Made by a program: the position numbers and the translations under genes. Below are positions 34,900 to 45,784 of a DNA stretch of 64,000 nucleotides, in pieces (position 1 is the stretch's first letter; every line of letters starts with the position of its first letter). The notes under the pieces were generated by a model. That model worked only from the letters and a program-made list of their open reading frames with translations. It was not told the DNA's origin and did no database searches. This DNA is from Acanthopleura granulata (lineage: Eukaryota > Mollusca > Polyplacophora > Chitonida > Chitonidae): the NCBI GenBank assembly GCA_016165875.1, contig JABBOT010000080.1, positions 46,396,032 to 46,460,031 of the forward strand. The letters are read 5' to 3'.

Positions 34900-36360
34900 C
34901 TCACCGAGAGAATTCCCATCATAATAAAAATATGATTACGTGAACAAAAATCATTTGTGCTTCTTTAATGTCAAGCTGGAAAGCTCTAATCTATTGCGAA
35001 GTATCATGGTGGTTCACGCAACCATATTTTTGGTGAATCGAAAAATATGAAATATTTTACAGTGTCACTGGAACTGCATATTTACCATAATAACTTATGG
35101 CTTTTAGGTCGGTGTTCCGTTTAATACAGTGATAACTCGCGTGGTTATAAATATAGCTATCAATACTGTTCAGGAGTTCACGCTCAATATCTGTAGACAT
35201 TTCTCAGTACCTAGAGTTACGGAGAAAATGATTTTATTCCTTCTAATATGATAGCATGGCTTACATGCAAATAAGGTTTGAAGTTTATAGCTGACTGACA
35301 TCTTCAACCGATTCAGTACATCATATATTATTTGTGGTATTACAAAATAATTGTCCAGTTATTTACAGTAAGTATAAAATATTTATTTCTTGAAAATTAT
35401 CAATAAAAGTATGATATACTCAAATGCAGGCTACTGAACAATGCTTGGTAGCAATATAGCAAGAACAGCATAGAACACATCAGCAAATATAGAGGTAAGG
35501 ACATCAAACTTTGCATATCTGTACTATTTTTTACTATTGGCAAGTGGGCTGTCCGGTCCTATGACTCACTTAACAACAAGACTGACAAGTTCAATCTGCA
35601 GTTCCCAAATCTGATAAAGGCAACAGTACATAGCCACGACTACGTTAACTGATATCGATTTTGTTCTCAAAATATTTACCAAATAGAAAAATTATACAAG
35701 GCATGATGACTGCAGACAGCACTGGGGCCTCTTTCGCAAAGCGATTTTGGGATTTAGCGTAAAATTGTAATCCAAATTAAGTTATGAAATACATACATCG
35801 TAAAATTTTTGAATTCTAATTTTATGCTGCCATAGGGTGATTTCAGCCAAGTTTGAGCCTCTAGCATCAAATACTTAGTTTTCTTTTTTTTTTAAAGTGA
35901 AAACAAACTCACATTTATTTGCCTTCCATACTGATGTATTTCAAGGCCAAGTTTGGATAAGCTTGTATACATAACAATCTATTTTACAGGTCATGCATAT
36001 CAGTCCAAACCAACTTGAATGGATAACTTAACACCTTGGCCATTGCACAAATAACCATAAGAACTACTATTAGGTCATGAATTCTACCATAGAGAAGACA
36101 AAAACTGGTAAACTTCTGAAAATGGCTGATTAATCCGAAGTGTTCAAGTATCATGGAAAGACACTTGGACAAACTGAAATCGATGGAATGTCGATGACAC
36201 TTTTTTTCGCATGCATAGTAACTGATAAACTCATGTCACAGTCTTTGGTGACAGGTGGGTAATGTTTTTTGTATTCTCATTATTTTTAGAAATTACTTTT
36301 GGCCTAGTTACATATATGTTCTTTTGAAGTCGAGACAGGCAATGACATCTAAATGTCTAT
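34900..36360. other. Non-coding interior of the TIR element
   Basis: AT-rich, with poly-T near 35,884. No domain-bearing frame was found. Expected Polinton structural genes are not visible here. Confidence 0.45.
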
Positions 36361-36364
36361 GTAT

Positions 36365-38215
36365 GTCGTGCTCACATCATCCTTCAAGACTTTCCGCTTG
36401 CCGTAGAAATAGGTGAAGGCATTATTGTGCTGTGCCTGCGAGCACAAGCATACCTCGGTTTACGCCGGCTGCACTTTATGAACATGTTTTTTTCTCCATT
36501 TGCCGACCGCTCACCCCTTTGCACAAACATTTGTCCCCATTCCCGTTCTCTTCGTCGTAGCAATAATACTTCTCGGAGCAGAGACCGAGAATGGCATCCC
36601 CAGTTTAAAGAGGCCCGACGTGCGCTTGTCTTGATAATGGTCTCATCGGTGTAACCAGAGGTCACGCCTAAGCCTCCCGTAGCTCTGCTTCGACCGGGGA
36701 CTCCCAGCTGGGATCAGATTATGCCATGTAAGCCGAGTCGATGTCCATTTCACAGTACTGCCAGTCAGAATGGTCCAAAGGTTAGGCGATGAAATTCCAG
36801 CATGCGGGGTTTTGCATACTGGTAGACCATGCAGCTGATCTGCAAGGATAAATTATAACGGATGGTTTCCTTGCTTCATGTCACATCGTAGGCATCCTCG
36901 TAAATCTCTTCGATGTTATGGCACAAGTCCGAAATGAGCAATATCCTAACCTTTTGTAACCTGTATCCGGAATTGACCAACAGTTTCATAGTCTCAACAA
37001 TAAACACCTTGCTGGGATTTACATCACCTTGCCTGGGTCACCTGACGGTCTGATACACTCGAGTCACCACGAGTCCGTGGGCCAAAAACCAAGTCAGCAG
37101 AGCCGTACCCAAGAGAGTTTTTGTCCCGAACAAGCTGCCGATCAGCATCCGACGGGGCTCGCTTTTTAGGTGATTGGCCTTAGTAAACACCGCCCTGGTG
37201 GGTCCAATATCGTCCAGAGGGCATCTATGTTTTTAAAGATGGGTGGACATTCAGCAAAGGTCGATAATAACGAGGAACGTGAATGTCACACTCCACAAAA
37301 CCATAAGGTCGCTGATCCACCCCGTCTTCAATAGTTGGTCTTGGATGAGGCGAGGAGGAGCAGAGGAGTAGTTATGTCGCAGAATTTGATGCTACCGGCA
37401 CAGGTCTGGTAGTGGCGTTTCAACTCCCATTGACGGGAAAAGACTTTACGGGAGACCCTGCACAGAAAGGACCGGGCGCACAGAGACATATCTTTCACCA
37501 CACTAAAATGGTACACTGGTACAGATGGTACGGTAGAGGATCTGAGCACATAATCTCTGCTCAGCCGTGACCAGTTCATACACAAGAATGTTCACCTCAA
37601 GCAATGTGCCAACAAAATCCAGTGCAGTTAGAGAATCCCCTGGAAATATATACCTTTCAAGTACTTTTGTAAATAGTCCTTGTCTTTAACATTACAGTAT
37701 TTGGGCGTTGTTTAGGTGAAAGGCTAGCCATCGGCCAGAAACAAGTGTTCATCGTAAGCTCCATTGCTGCCACTCAACATGCTGTGCAGGTCCTTCCTCT
37801 TCTTCACATAATCCGAAAGCTGCACCGGTGCGCCAATGGGACTAGTACGACTTTGTTAACAAAGAACGAGACGTTGGTCACGGTGTGCACGAGCAATTTG
37901 CTACTAGGGCGTTGTTGCCGTGCCCTGTCCAGGGCATCCGTGGTCAACATGTCACCGGCCAGTGTCTCTGTCTCTTCGTCCTAGTAGGACTGTATGTCTC
38001 GGGGTTGAGGGATCACTCGAGCCTTGGTACGGTGACCCAGAATAAATCCGTGGGATAAGTTGACACATAACGACGCAAGCTGGTGGAGAAACCGCTGTTT
38101 CAGATACGTGCCTAAGGGATACAATCCCATGACCCTGAAATTATAAGTGAGCCACAAATGCCAAGAGCGAGGAAAATGTTGCTGAATAGCCCGCCCGTGG
38201 TGCTAATATACCTTC
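36365..38215 (-). pseudogene. Polinton/Maverick-like family B DNA polymerase, broken
   Basis: Read from high to low coordinates on the minus strand over several frames. The N-terminal region contains YPLGTYLKQ, NLSHGFILGHR, RQQRPSSKLLVHTVTNVSFF and LEVNILVYEL. A C2H2-like finger region (FSRQWELKRHYQTC) follows at about 37,400-37,450. The usual exonuclease domain and polymerase motif A are then missing, and the sequence jumps to YGFVECDIHVP. Further along: PRRMLIGSLFGTK; motif B as KLLVNSGYR, where NSxYGK is expected; VYQYAKPRMLEF; motif C as EMDIDSAYMA, with both metal-binding Asp kept (36,735-36,746). The end has CSEKYYCYDEENGNGDK, GVSGRQ and TYFYGKRKVLKDD. Frameshifts and stops make it inactive. 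Known role: protein-primed replication of the element. Confidence 0.8.
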
Positions 38216-38450
38216 TGTAATGCTGGCTCCTGTGGTAACACATCGGGTGGAGGTGTGAATGGGTTCGGCTCAAACGTGTCAGCATTCAATCCGACAGCGT
38301 CCACGTTATAGCCAGGGCCAAGGCAGCAGCAGCAATAGCAGCAGCACCAATCGGGGTGGCTATGAATCTCCAGGGAATTTCTAGTACCGTGTGACTCGAC
38401 TGACCGACCGACCGACCTCCAAAACAAATACCCATCTGAGCTACCCATCG
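38216..38450 (-). pseudogene. Upstream part of the polymerase region
   Basis: Minus-strand frames encode an Ala-rich hydrophobic helix (TPIGAAAIAAAALALAI) and then a Pro-rich piece (TFEPNPFTPPPDVLPQEPAL), in different frames. They lead into the polymerase start and may be its N-terminus or a separate small gene. Not recognised. Confidence 0.4.
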
Positions 38451-38709
38451 ACCGTTTTCAGGGTCACCCTAATAATGCCGAAAGAATCTTTCTCGTCTGA
38501 CCAGTAGCGTCTTTTATGTATGGTGTGTGCGTGTGTGTCTATATATTTATCAGACTCACTTTGAGTACCTCCTTCTCTTCGTGACACGTTTTTCCCTAGA
38601 AATACATGCATTCTCACAGGTCCCTTGTCCTACTTATGTACTCATAGAAGCCTTTAATACACATACATATATAAACTATATATCTAAATAGCTATATGTA
38701 CATACTTAT

Positions 38710-38858
38710 GACGGCTTTCATTCATAACAGCCATGTGTTGTATGTATACATTTGTTGGCAGTCAACCGTTGACCTACTGACATACATGACGTGCGTCACC
38801 TCATTGTCTATATTTACACACGTCTTCTTTCATTCATGGATGTTCATTGATACCAGCG
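38710..38858. repeat. Inner inverted repeat, right arm
   Basis: Inverted counterpart of 34,661-34,784. Together they bracket the polymerase in a 4.2-kb block inside the outer TIRs. Confidence 0.65.
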
Positions 38859-39196
38859 CGGGGAATGAATACATTGCTGTACGCCTTCTGGATGGCTTTC
38901 TGACAGCTCTCACAGCCGCAGTGTGATTGAAAGGACATGCACATGGAAAAAATTCCAACTGGCACAGCCGTGGTACTCAGCTAAAGCCTGAACCTGGCCC
39001 ATGTGAAATCAACATTTGTTTGCCGCGCGAAGGAAATGTTTTTTTCCGCTGTTGGCATTGACATGGATGAGATGAACATCACTGAATATAAGGCGTCGTA
39101 TTTCTTTCCTTACTTCTAAAGTCACACAAAGCACAGATTAGCAAAATAAATTATAACATAAAAACTAAGCCGATTTCATCATGACAACTGTACTTG

Positions 39197-39224
39197 TACT
39201 TAAGTATATATATATACTTAAGTA
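39197..39224. repeat. 28-bp perfect palindrome
   Basis: Arms TACTTAAG...CTTAAGTA around an (AT)n centre. Could extrude as a cruciform; no known role. Confidence 0.7.
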
Positions 39225-39240
39225 TATAAAGTATACTTGG

Positions 39241-39341
39241 GTTTCCCGTTTTCCTCCCACTATAATATTGGCCGCCGTCGTATAAGTCAAACATTCTTAG
39301 GACGGTGTAATACACCAATGAAATAAGTCAATAAATAAAAT
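39241..39341 (+). mobile_element. SINE 3' fragment
   Basis: TTCCTCCCACTATAATATTGG, GCCGCCGTCGTATAAGT, CATTCTTAGGACGG and ACACCAATGAAATAAG are the middle and tail of the SINE family at 43,872. It lies inside the TIR element, so it inserted after that element. Confidence 0.75.
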
Positions 39342-39624
39342 ATGTTTAGAGACAGCACTTGGATTTTACTTCTTTCTTTCTTTCTTTCTTCATTTATATT
39401 TTTTGATGCATCGTGAAAGCCTGTGTGTGTATGTGTGTATGTGTTTATTAGTCTTATACCTAGCTCAAGCCGATGTTCACGCTGCGGGAGTTGGCCGCCT
39501 AATTGACTGGCGCGTGCTGATAAACAATCTCGCCGGCAGCACACCCAATTACCGGACCTCTCGCCTGCTTTCGTTTCGGAACGCGCTCCGCATTTTCTAA
39601 AAATATCAGAATCCTCCTGATTCC

Positions 39625-39632
39625 TATAAAAG
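39625..39632 (+). promoter_or_regulatory. TATA box candidate inside the TIR element
   Basis: TATAAAAG in TTCCTATAAAAGTCCGG. An ATG follows 55 bases after the TATA start. Confidence 0.5.
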
Positions 39633-39679
39633 TCCGGCGTCAAGCATTCACAGCTGACTCACTCTGCCATTTGTGAAGT

Positions 39680-39721
39680 ATGAATCCGTTGATTAAATTT
39701 GCCATAGAACTCAAAGGGTAA
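39680..39721 (+). CDS. Short first-exon candidate, 13 codons
   Basis: ATG at 39,680 gives MNPLIKFAIELKG and stops at TAA within AAAGG|GTAAGT, a consensus-like splice donor. With the TATA upstream, this reads as the first coding exon of a spliced gene. I could not find the next exon. Unknown function. Confidence 0.3.
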   Translation: MNPLIKFAIELKG

Positions 39722-39724
39722 GTT

Positions 39725-40080
39725 CGGGGTAGCGGTGTTCACAGGGCACCGTGAACACGACGGTGAACTTCAGACACCATATACCACGTCTAATACATGA
39801 ACCCGACGGGCCAGACCGAGATGCGAAACTGTGCCAAGTCATGGAAACTACAGATTAAGCGTGGAGCCTACTCTTCAGGGTGAGGGTTGAACAGGAGTGG
39901 AAACACAAGCATCCAGCACCACGCAATTTCGGGACATAAAGGAGGGCATATACTTCCCTACAAGCTACAAGTCTCCACCAAGCGGGCCCGACTGATAAAC
40001 ACTTCCTTTTCAGGGCCACCTTATCTCTCCTGAAAGAGAACTTTCATTCTGAGCACAATCTCTTTTGCTATCTATGCATG
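39725..40080. other. Non-coding stretch in the TIR element
   Basis: Moderate GC, with a short inverted repeat near 39,742-39,767 (TTCACAGGGCACCGTGAA). No supported coding exon. Confidence 0.4.
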
Positions 40081-40082
40081 TA

Positions 40083-40125
40083 TATTTATTTATTTATTGA
40101 TTTATTGATTTATTTATTTATTTTT
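40083..40125 (+). repeat. (TTTA/TTGA)n microsatellite
   Basis: Runs of TTTA and TTGA units over about 43 bases. Confidence 0.8.
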
Positions 40126-40199
40126 CTGTGATTGTCCATTGTGTAGGAGTGAATGTATGTGAGTATGCATATAGCCTGACAATCAAAGAGCCAGCAGAC

Positions 40200-40480
40200 G
40201 ATCGACCCCCGGATTTCCCCGCCACGCGTGACGTCACACACCATAACATCGCATGACAAGCCCAAGGTCAGCCCCACCCCTCCATGCATCCCGTTCATTC
40301 ATAATGTTAGCTACACACATACACATTCTCGGAAATGTTGTGCGCTCCGCCCCATCCACTCAATCAGTCAAGCCCTTTTACTTATGATGCACTATAACAC
40401 TACATACAAAGAACATTCCCTTACGATCATGTACAATATATAACATCACGCCTCTCCCTAACCTGCACGACATGCCGTGG
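40200..40480. repeat. Duplicated TIR-derived segment
   Basis: Blocks GTGACGTCACACACC, TCGCATGACAAGCCCAAGGTC, CATTCATAATGTTAGCT and CACTACATACAAAGAA recur in the same order at 40,955-41,360, within and beside the right TIR. Overlaps the 3' end of the C2H2 ORF. Confidence 0.55.
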
Positions 40481-40719
40481 TGTATGTTATATGATAATAG
40501 CAGTACGAAAAAACCTGCAGTTGTGTGCTCTCCCATTTCTGTGTGGTCTCCGTGCTGCATCCGACGATGCCGTTTCACGTTTGACATCCGTTTGAACTGT
40601 CGATCACAGTTTTGACAACTATACCAAGGTCTCTCCGACTGGTGAGCTTCACGCTTCTCTCGATTTAGGTTTCGACAATGCTCAAGCACACCCCAACACA
40701 AATCACAGAGGAGTCCCAT
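40378..40719 (-). CDS. Small C2H2 zinc-finger protein in the TIR element
   Basis: Intact 113-codon frame on the minus strand, beginning MGLLCDLCWGVLEHC. The first finger, CDLC-x12-E-x4-H, has glutamate where the first zinc-binding histidine should be. The second, CQNC-x12-H-x4-H (residues about 33-54, ending KRHRRMQH), is canonical. The last ~50 residues are hydrophobic or low in features and overlap TIR-derived repeat sequence, so the true end may be a splice site before that. Likely role: nucleic-acid binding, perhaps regulation of the element; this is inference from the fold only. It is the only unbroken domain-bearing frame in the element. Confidence 0.5.
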   Translation of the reverse strand: MGLLCDLCWGVLEHCRNLNREKREAHQSERPWYSCQNCDRQFKRMSNVKRHRRMQHGDHTEMGEHTTAGFFVLLLSYNIHHGMSCRLGRGVMLYIVHDRKGMFFVCSVIVHHK

Positions 40720-40999
40720 ACTCGGCTTGTACCTATAGCTATAACTACATATCTATGTATCACAAGTCTAATGCCTACACTTCCATTGCGTGTACGATTG
40801 GCTAAGCGGCAAACATACGAATGACTCATTACCCACACACACAGACGCTCATATGGATCATTCTAGACCATTTTGTTTATTCTCAGTACGAACCAACAGC
40901 CATTTTTCCAGAACTTCCTACAACCTTCACACATACGCCACAGGAGGTCAGGTGGGGATTCCCCCTCGTGTGACGTCTCACACAACGACGTCGCATGAC

Positions 41000-41436
41000 A
41001 AGTTCAAGGTCAGGTAAGCTCAGCAGAGGATTTCCCAAAATTTTTTACTACCACAGGGAATTCACTTCCATTGATCCCGTACATTCATAACTTCTACCTT
41101 GTTATGTAACATGGACTGACCTTTATACAATATACCACAGCTCACCTTCAGTCACCACTTCACCTGTCACCCCTTCCTGGATTTTTTTGTTTTTTTTTCC
41201 ACAACTTTCCACAAGCTTCACACACAACAGTACACGATTCCACAACATTTTTTCTTCCCGAACATCCCAGAACATTCCAAACTGCACCCCACTCCATAAA
41301 AGGAAGGGACTCTTACTCATTATGTACTTAGTCGCTGCACCTCACTACATACAAAGAAGGAACCTTTACTTATTATGTAGTGAGGCGCTGCACCTCGGTT
41401 CCATATGAAAATGACACAATATCTCTGGGCCACGTA
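41000..41436. repeat. Right terminal inverted repeat
   Basis: Inverted counterpart of 33,969-34,400, with the hairpin subunits at 41,290-41,385. The end CTCTGGGCCACGTA (41,423-41,436) pairs with TAGCGTGGCCGAG on the left. Confidence 0.8.
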
Positions 41437-43871
41437 TTCCACTACTAATATGCATGGTGTTTAATGAAATCGCCACAGTTTGTATATGAACAGTTGATGA
41501 AGACAGATTCACGATCTGGATTGACAGGGATATATCACCTGCCATGATATGCGATTGGCATTGGTAAGCACTAAATTTTCGCACCTGCTACGGTCCTAGT
41601 GCCTTTCCAATGTCAACAAAAGCTGATGATCGCTGAACATTGCTTGGCGCATACCGAAATTCTTTGTATTTAATGTTGTTTTTTTAAACTGGTCTTGTGA
41701 TTACTGAGCAGGAACTTTCTGGTTGACCACTGATATATGAAAGTCTCTTTCGGAGCTTAAATTCGTGTCTATTATGGTGAATGACCGGTTTATGAATGGC
41801 GCCTAAGTTTTTGATATTCCAAGTCGGTTTTGTTAAACAGCGACAGCCTATACCTCGGGGATACATATATATATATATACGTGGCCCAGAGTTGCAAAAT
41901 CAGTGCTACTCAGATACACAGATTGATCATCGACAACATATGAACTTCATACAACATGGTTAGTGATTTGATTATGAATTAATCCATTGTCCTTAAACAC
42001 AATATGCGCCATGACTTCATCATTGAAAACTAACAGTTCCTCTTTGCAGGAATGAATCCTAATTTCTTATATTATGTACTTTCTGATTTGTTTGGTGGTT
42101 TGTGTCGAAACCTGTTTTGGAAATTCGTTTTGCGAACGTCCATTATGATTTACGCCTTTTACTCTAATATCTGTTTGGACGCTTAGACATAGAGACTGTG
42201 ACTATCCGTCCCACTTCTGTTATATTTCCAGCCCACACACTCACGCCACATAAAGATATAACTGTATAATTTACTTATATGTAAAATGCCCTGTACAAGG
42301 AATGGATGCCTGTGTCGTCGGAAACCTCGGTGTCGCGTGTGCGTGTTTAAAAATACATTTTACGCCGCATATCTATGCCATCGGTTCGCCATATCGATTG
42401 TTCTGTAACACTGGATGTAGTTGCGACATCAAGCGAAAAGTCCACAATGTTTTGAACTCAAGGCCGTCATTAAGCGAATGGTCCAGATGTCAGAAATCTT
42501 ATCTGCCGACCGAAAGCCAAACTGAGTTAAGTGGAAAAACTCCAGAGGAACTTATCTATTTTATTGCACCTAAATGCTTTGAAAGGTAGATATACTATTC
42601 ACTTGATCTGTAGTCTGTAAGTCTATATGACACTGAACAAGTCGACAGGGTTCCAAAACAGCATTACTGTTCTGTAGTTCTTAAATGTTTACTTATTTGT
42701 TTGATCGAAGTTTCACGCCGTACCCAAGAATATTTCACTTAAACAACGATTACCAGCAGAATGGCGATAATGGAGTGAATTTTCTCCGCTAACACGCTAA
42801 CCACTCTCCCATGGAATGCCGTTTAATGTGAAATCTAGAAGACCTAGTTAATAAATCATAAAGACGTTGTGTAGGTTGTGTGAGTGAAGCCCATACGTCG
42901 TGTCCGGCTGTTACAGGTCTATTTGTCTTATGTGGTTGCTCATGGGAGTCCTCCTGCCTTACAGAGCAGTGCAGGAAGTTCATGCAGGCCTGATGTCTTC
43001 GCGTTTGTCACGTTCAGTCGGAGTTTCTTGCGATTAGGGATTCCGGTTCAAGCTGTAGAGAGTATCTTATTTCCCTTTCCACTACTTGTGTTCCTCAGCC
43101 GAAAAGCACACATAGGAAATTAGATAATTCAAAGTGGAGGTCTGGAACAGTAATATAGGTATGGCGTTCAGTTTCGTCGCAATGTGTCGTACCCATGACA
43201 CCCAATCATCCTGTTCGGGAAAATCTTGATCTCTGTTCTTAACAATATTGCCGAGGCCAGATCTGAGAAAGAGAATAAAGGTTCGCCAGTGTCAAACGAT
43301 TGAAGCTCTCTTGGTTTGCCTGATGATACGGATATGATGATTTCCCCCTAGTTATGGAGCACGGCGTGTATTAATTTGGGTGCATAACAGGGGAATGAAG
43401 TGCTAAACATGGGCAACGGGATATCCACAGTAAATATTTTCTAACGTTAGGAAATACCACTACAAACAGAATATGGGCGTCGAAGCAGACATTGTAATAC
43501 CATCCGTTTACCAGACTGGACGGTTCGTGATAACCATCGAAAGACCAATATCAAAAAGAACGATATGTATTCGATGCAGCTTACTGGTACTTTTTTGTCA
43601 AAATACTCGGGATTTTGTTATCGAAACATTCATGAATGTTATTATCAGCACACTCTTATGATATTTCACCCAGATTTACTTTCTGAATTATGATTTGGAC
43701 AATTATTTTATCTTCACGAAATATAAAGTAGGAATATTGCCCCGGAAAAGTATTTTCAACACAATGTGATAGATTTTGGTATGTCTAAATGAACGGTGTG
43801 GCCAGTCAAGAGAAACTACTAAGAAAGCTATATCATTCCAAACATTGACGAAGAAACCAGTTATTGTCGGA
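41437..43871. other. Non-coding stretch
   Basis: No convincing gene. TACGTGGCCCAGAG at 41,878-41,891 is an exact inverted copy of the right TIR end. A 95-codon cysteine-containing frame at 42,302-42,589 has no signal peptide or recognisable spacing. Confidence 0.45.
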
Positions 43872-44125
43872 GCGGGACCTGCTTGGCTGAGGGGGCTAGA
43901 CCGCTAATGCAGCACAATGGTCCATGAGCCTCTCACCAGTGTGGTCGCTGTGAGTTCAAGCCTAGCTCATGTTGGTTTCCTCTCAGGTCGTAAGACGTGA
44001 GAAGCTCCAGAGAAAGACCTCTCCAGGTTCTGCCTGTTTTCATCTCACCATAACGCTGGTCGCGGTATAAATGAAATATTCTTTAGTTTGGCGTAAAACA
44101 CCAATCAAATGAATAAATAAATATG
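43872..44125 (+). mobile_element. tRNA-derived SINE, full length
   Basis: Box A-like GCTTGGCTGAGGGGGCTAGA, then a good box B, GTTCAAGCC (43,954-43,962), spaced as in a tRNA. The body has CTCAGGTCGTAAGACGTG, CCAGGTTCTGCCTG and TCTCACCATAACGCTGG; the tail is AACACCAATCAAATGAATAA and (AAAT)n. The best-preserved member of the family in the window; transcribed by RNA polymerase III if active. Confidence 0.8.
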
Positions 44126-45780
44126 GCGAGAGCATTATCCGCAATGCCGTGTTTGGCAATAAGTCGACGACTAGTTGTGTATAGAATAGGCTACGCAACA
44201 TGTACTGGTGAGTTACTTATAGGCATTGGCTTTATGCTGGACTTCGCTGTAATTGTTATATATTTAGGCAAAGTATCGTGAACGTCGCATAGAATCATTC
44301 ACACCTGTACACAGGCCACTATTTGGCGAGATGCTGTAAATTATAAATGGCATTCCAGAGAGTAAAACAATTAGGTTACTAAAAGGCGTTCCCTCGGTGT
44401 ACCTTATTGTGGGTTATAAGCAGGCAAACAAACATGCCCCACCCCATCCCCAGATACCCTGGTCTGTGGATCACTGAACTGAAGCGGCGCTTTGTGATCT
44501 CACGGGCAGGGGTAACAGTAGCCTATGGAGACATAAATAACTGATGGACATAGACGAGACAGGATAGGCTTGTCGTCATGGACACTACTTCACAAAGGGA
44601 AGACGCCCTGTTACTTGGCCAAACCTTCAACGTGAAATCCCGCCTGTAAAACGTGGGTGAGTTCGCCACAAACAACCTTTGGAATTAATGGCGTTGGAGT
44701 GGGGCTAGAGCCAGTCAGTCAGGTTGTTGAAGCGCTACGCATACTCTGTGTCCTGTCAAGCTCCTCTCGCTGATCGCCACCACTGATTCAATTAAGTGAA
44801 TCAATGAACAATAACCGTGGTTTCATTTGTTTAAACCCCAATGCCCACTCGTTAAACTGCAATGGCTGCCTACACATAAACACAACTGCACTATTCCCAT
44901 GGCCTAATGGCCCTGAACTAACCATGACCAAGCAGTTCTGTCCAACTGATCACAGAGCGTAGCGCGTCCTGGTGAGGTTATCAATCTTCATGTTTATCGT
45001 GTATACAGTTACAGCACGAATCCTGGATGATCATCGTAAAGAAAAAGGTTCCATCCTTGTTAGGAGGGTTAGGATGCAATTACAAAGGAACATGGGTGTA
45101 TATGATACAGCCTCACACATAATCGCCAAACCTTACTAGCCAGGGAATGGCTTAATACAGGTTTTAGTCATGGCTATCAACATGAACAAACCTTTGAAAA
45201 CTGATCACATGAATATGTTTCGTCTGCGTGGAAAAAAAACGCCCCCCAAAACAATTATTAGAGAGTGGTCTACTGATGATAATGGACTAAATATTCGAAA
45301 CCAACGGAGTTTTCTTTAATGAGAGTGTCTGCATCCGGTTTACCTGAATTAGGGGTAGGCGCTTTACTCTGTATGCTGTAAACTGTTTACTCTCTTTACA
45401 TGATCTCAAAAGTTGTATTCTGTTGAGCTTAATTCCCTTTAACCAAACATATGGTCTTATAAATTTTTTCTGTCATTCCTGTGAAAAGGCCCCCATTGGT
45501 CATATGAACATACAGAATGAAAGTTCCCGTAAGTTTTATTTTTTATTTGAGGTGGATATTAATTACAAACATTTGCTGAAAAATATAGATTTCATTTATG
45601 ATATGAATACCTAAAACATGTAAAACTTGAAGGCAGGTTCTGTTTTTACCATTACCCATTCCCAGGTCATCCTCATTCTCTTGTATGTTCTTGTGTGTTT
45701 TATGAAATGATTCATTCCATTAAGAATTTGACACATGTGAAATAATTCTAGATCACTGACTTTCAATAAATCGACTGAAC
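44126..45780. other. Non-coding stretch
   Basis: No supported gene, RNA or repeat seen. Confidence 0.4.
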
Positions 45781-45784
45781 TACA

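Larger units (their letters stand above)
33969..41436. mobile_element. TIR element with Polinton/Maverick-like polymerase (degraded)
   Basis: Bounded by ~430-bp imperfect terminal inverted repeats. Contains a broken protein-primed-type family B DNA polymerase on the minus strand, an inner pair of inverted repeats, a SINE fragment and a small C2H2 ORF. At 7.5 kb it is about half the usual 15-20 kb of Polintons. I see no retroviral-type integrase, packaging ATPase, protease or capsid gene. So it is a deleted Polinton, or a distinct smaller element that carries a Polinton-type polymerase. No clear target-site duplication. Confidence 0.65.
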
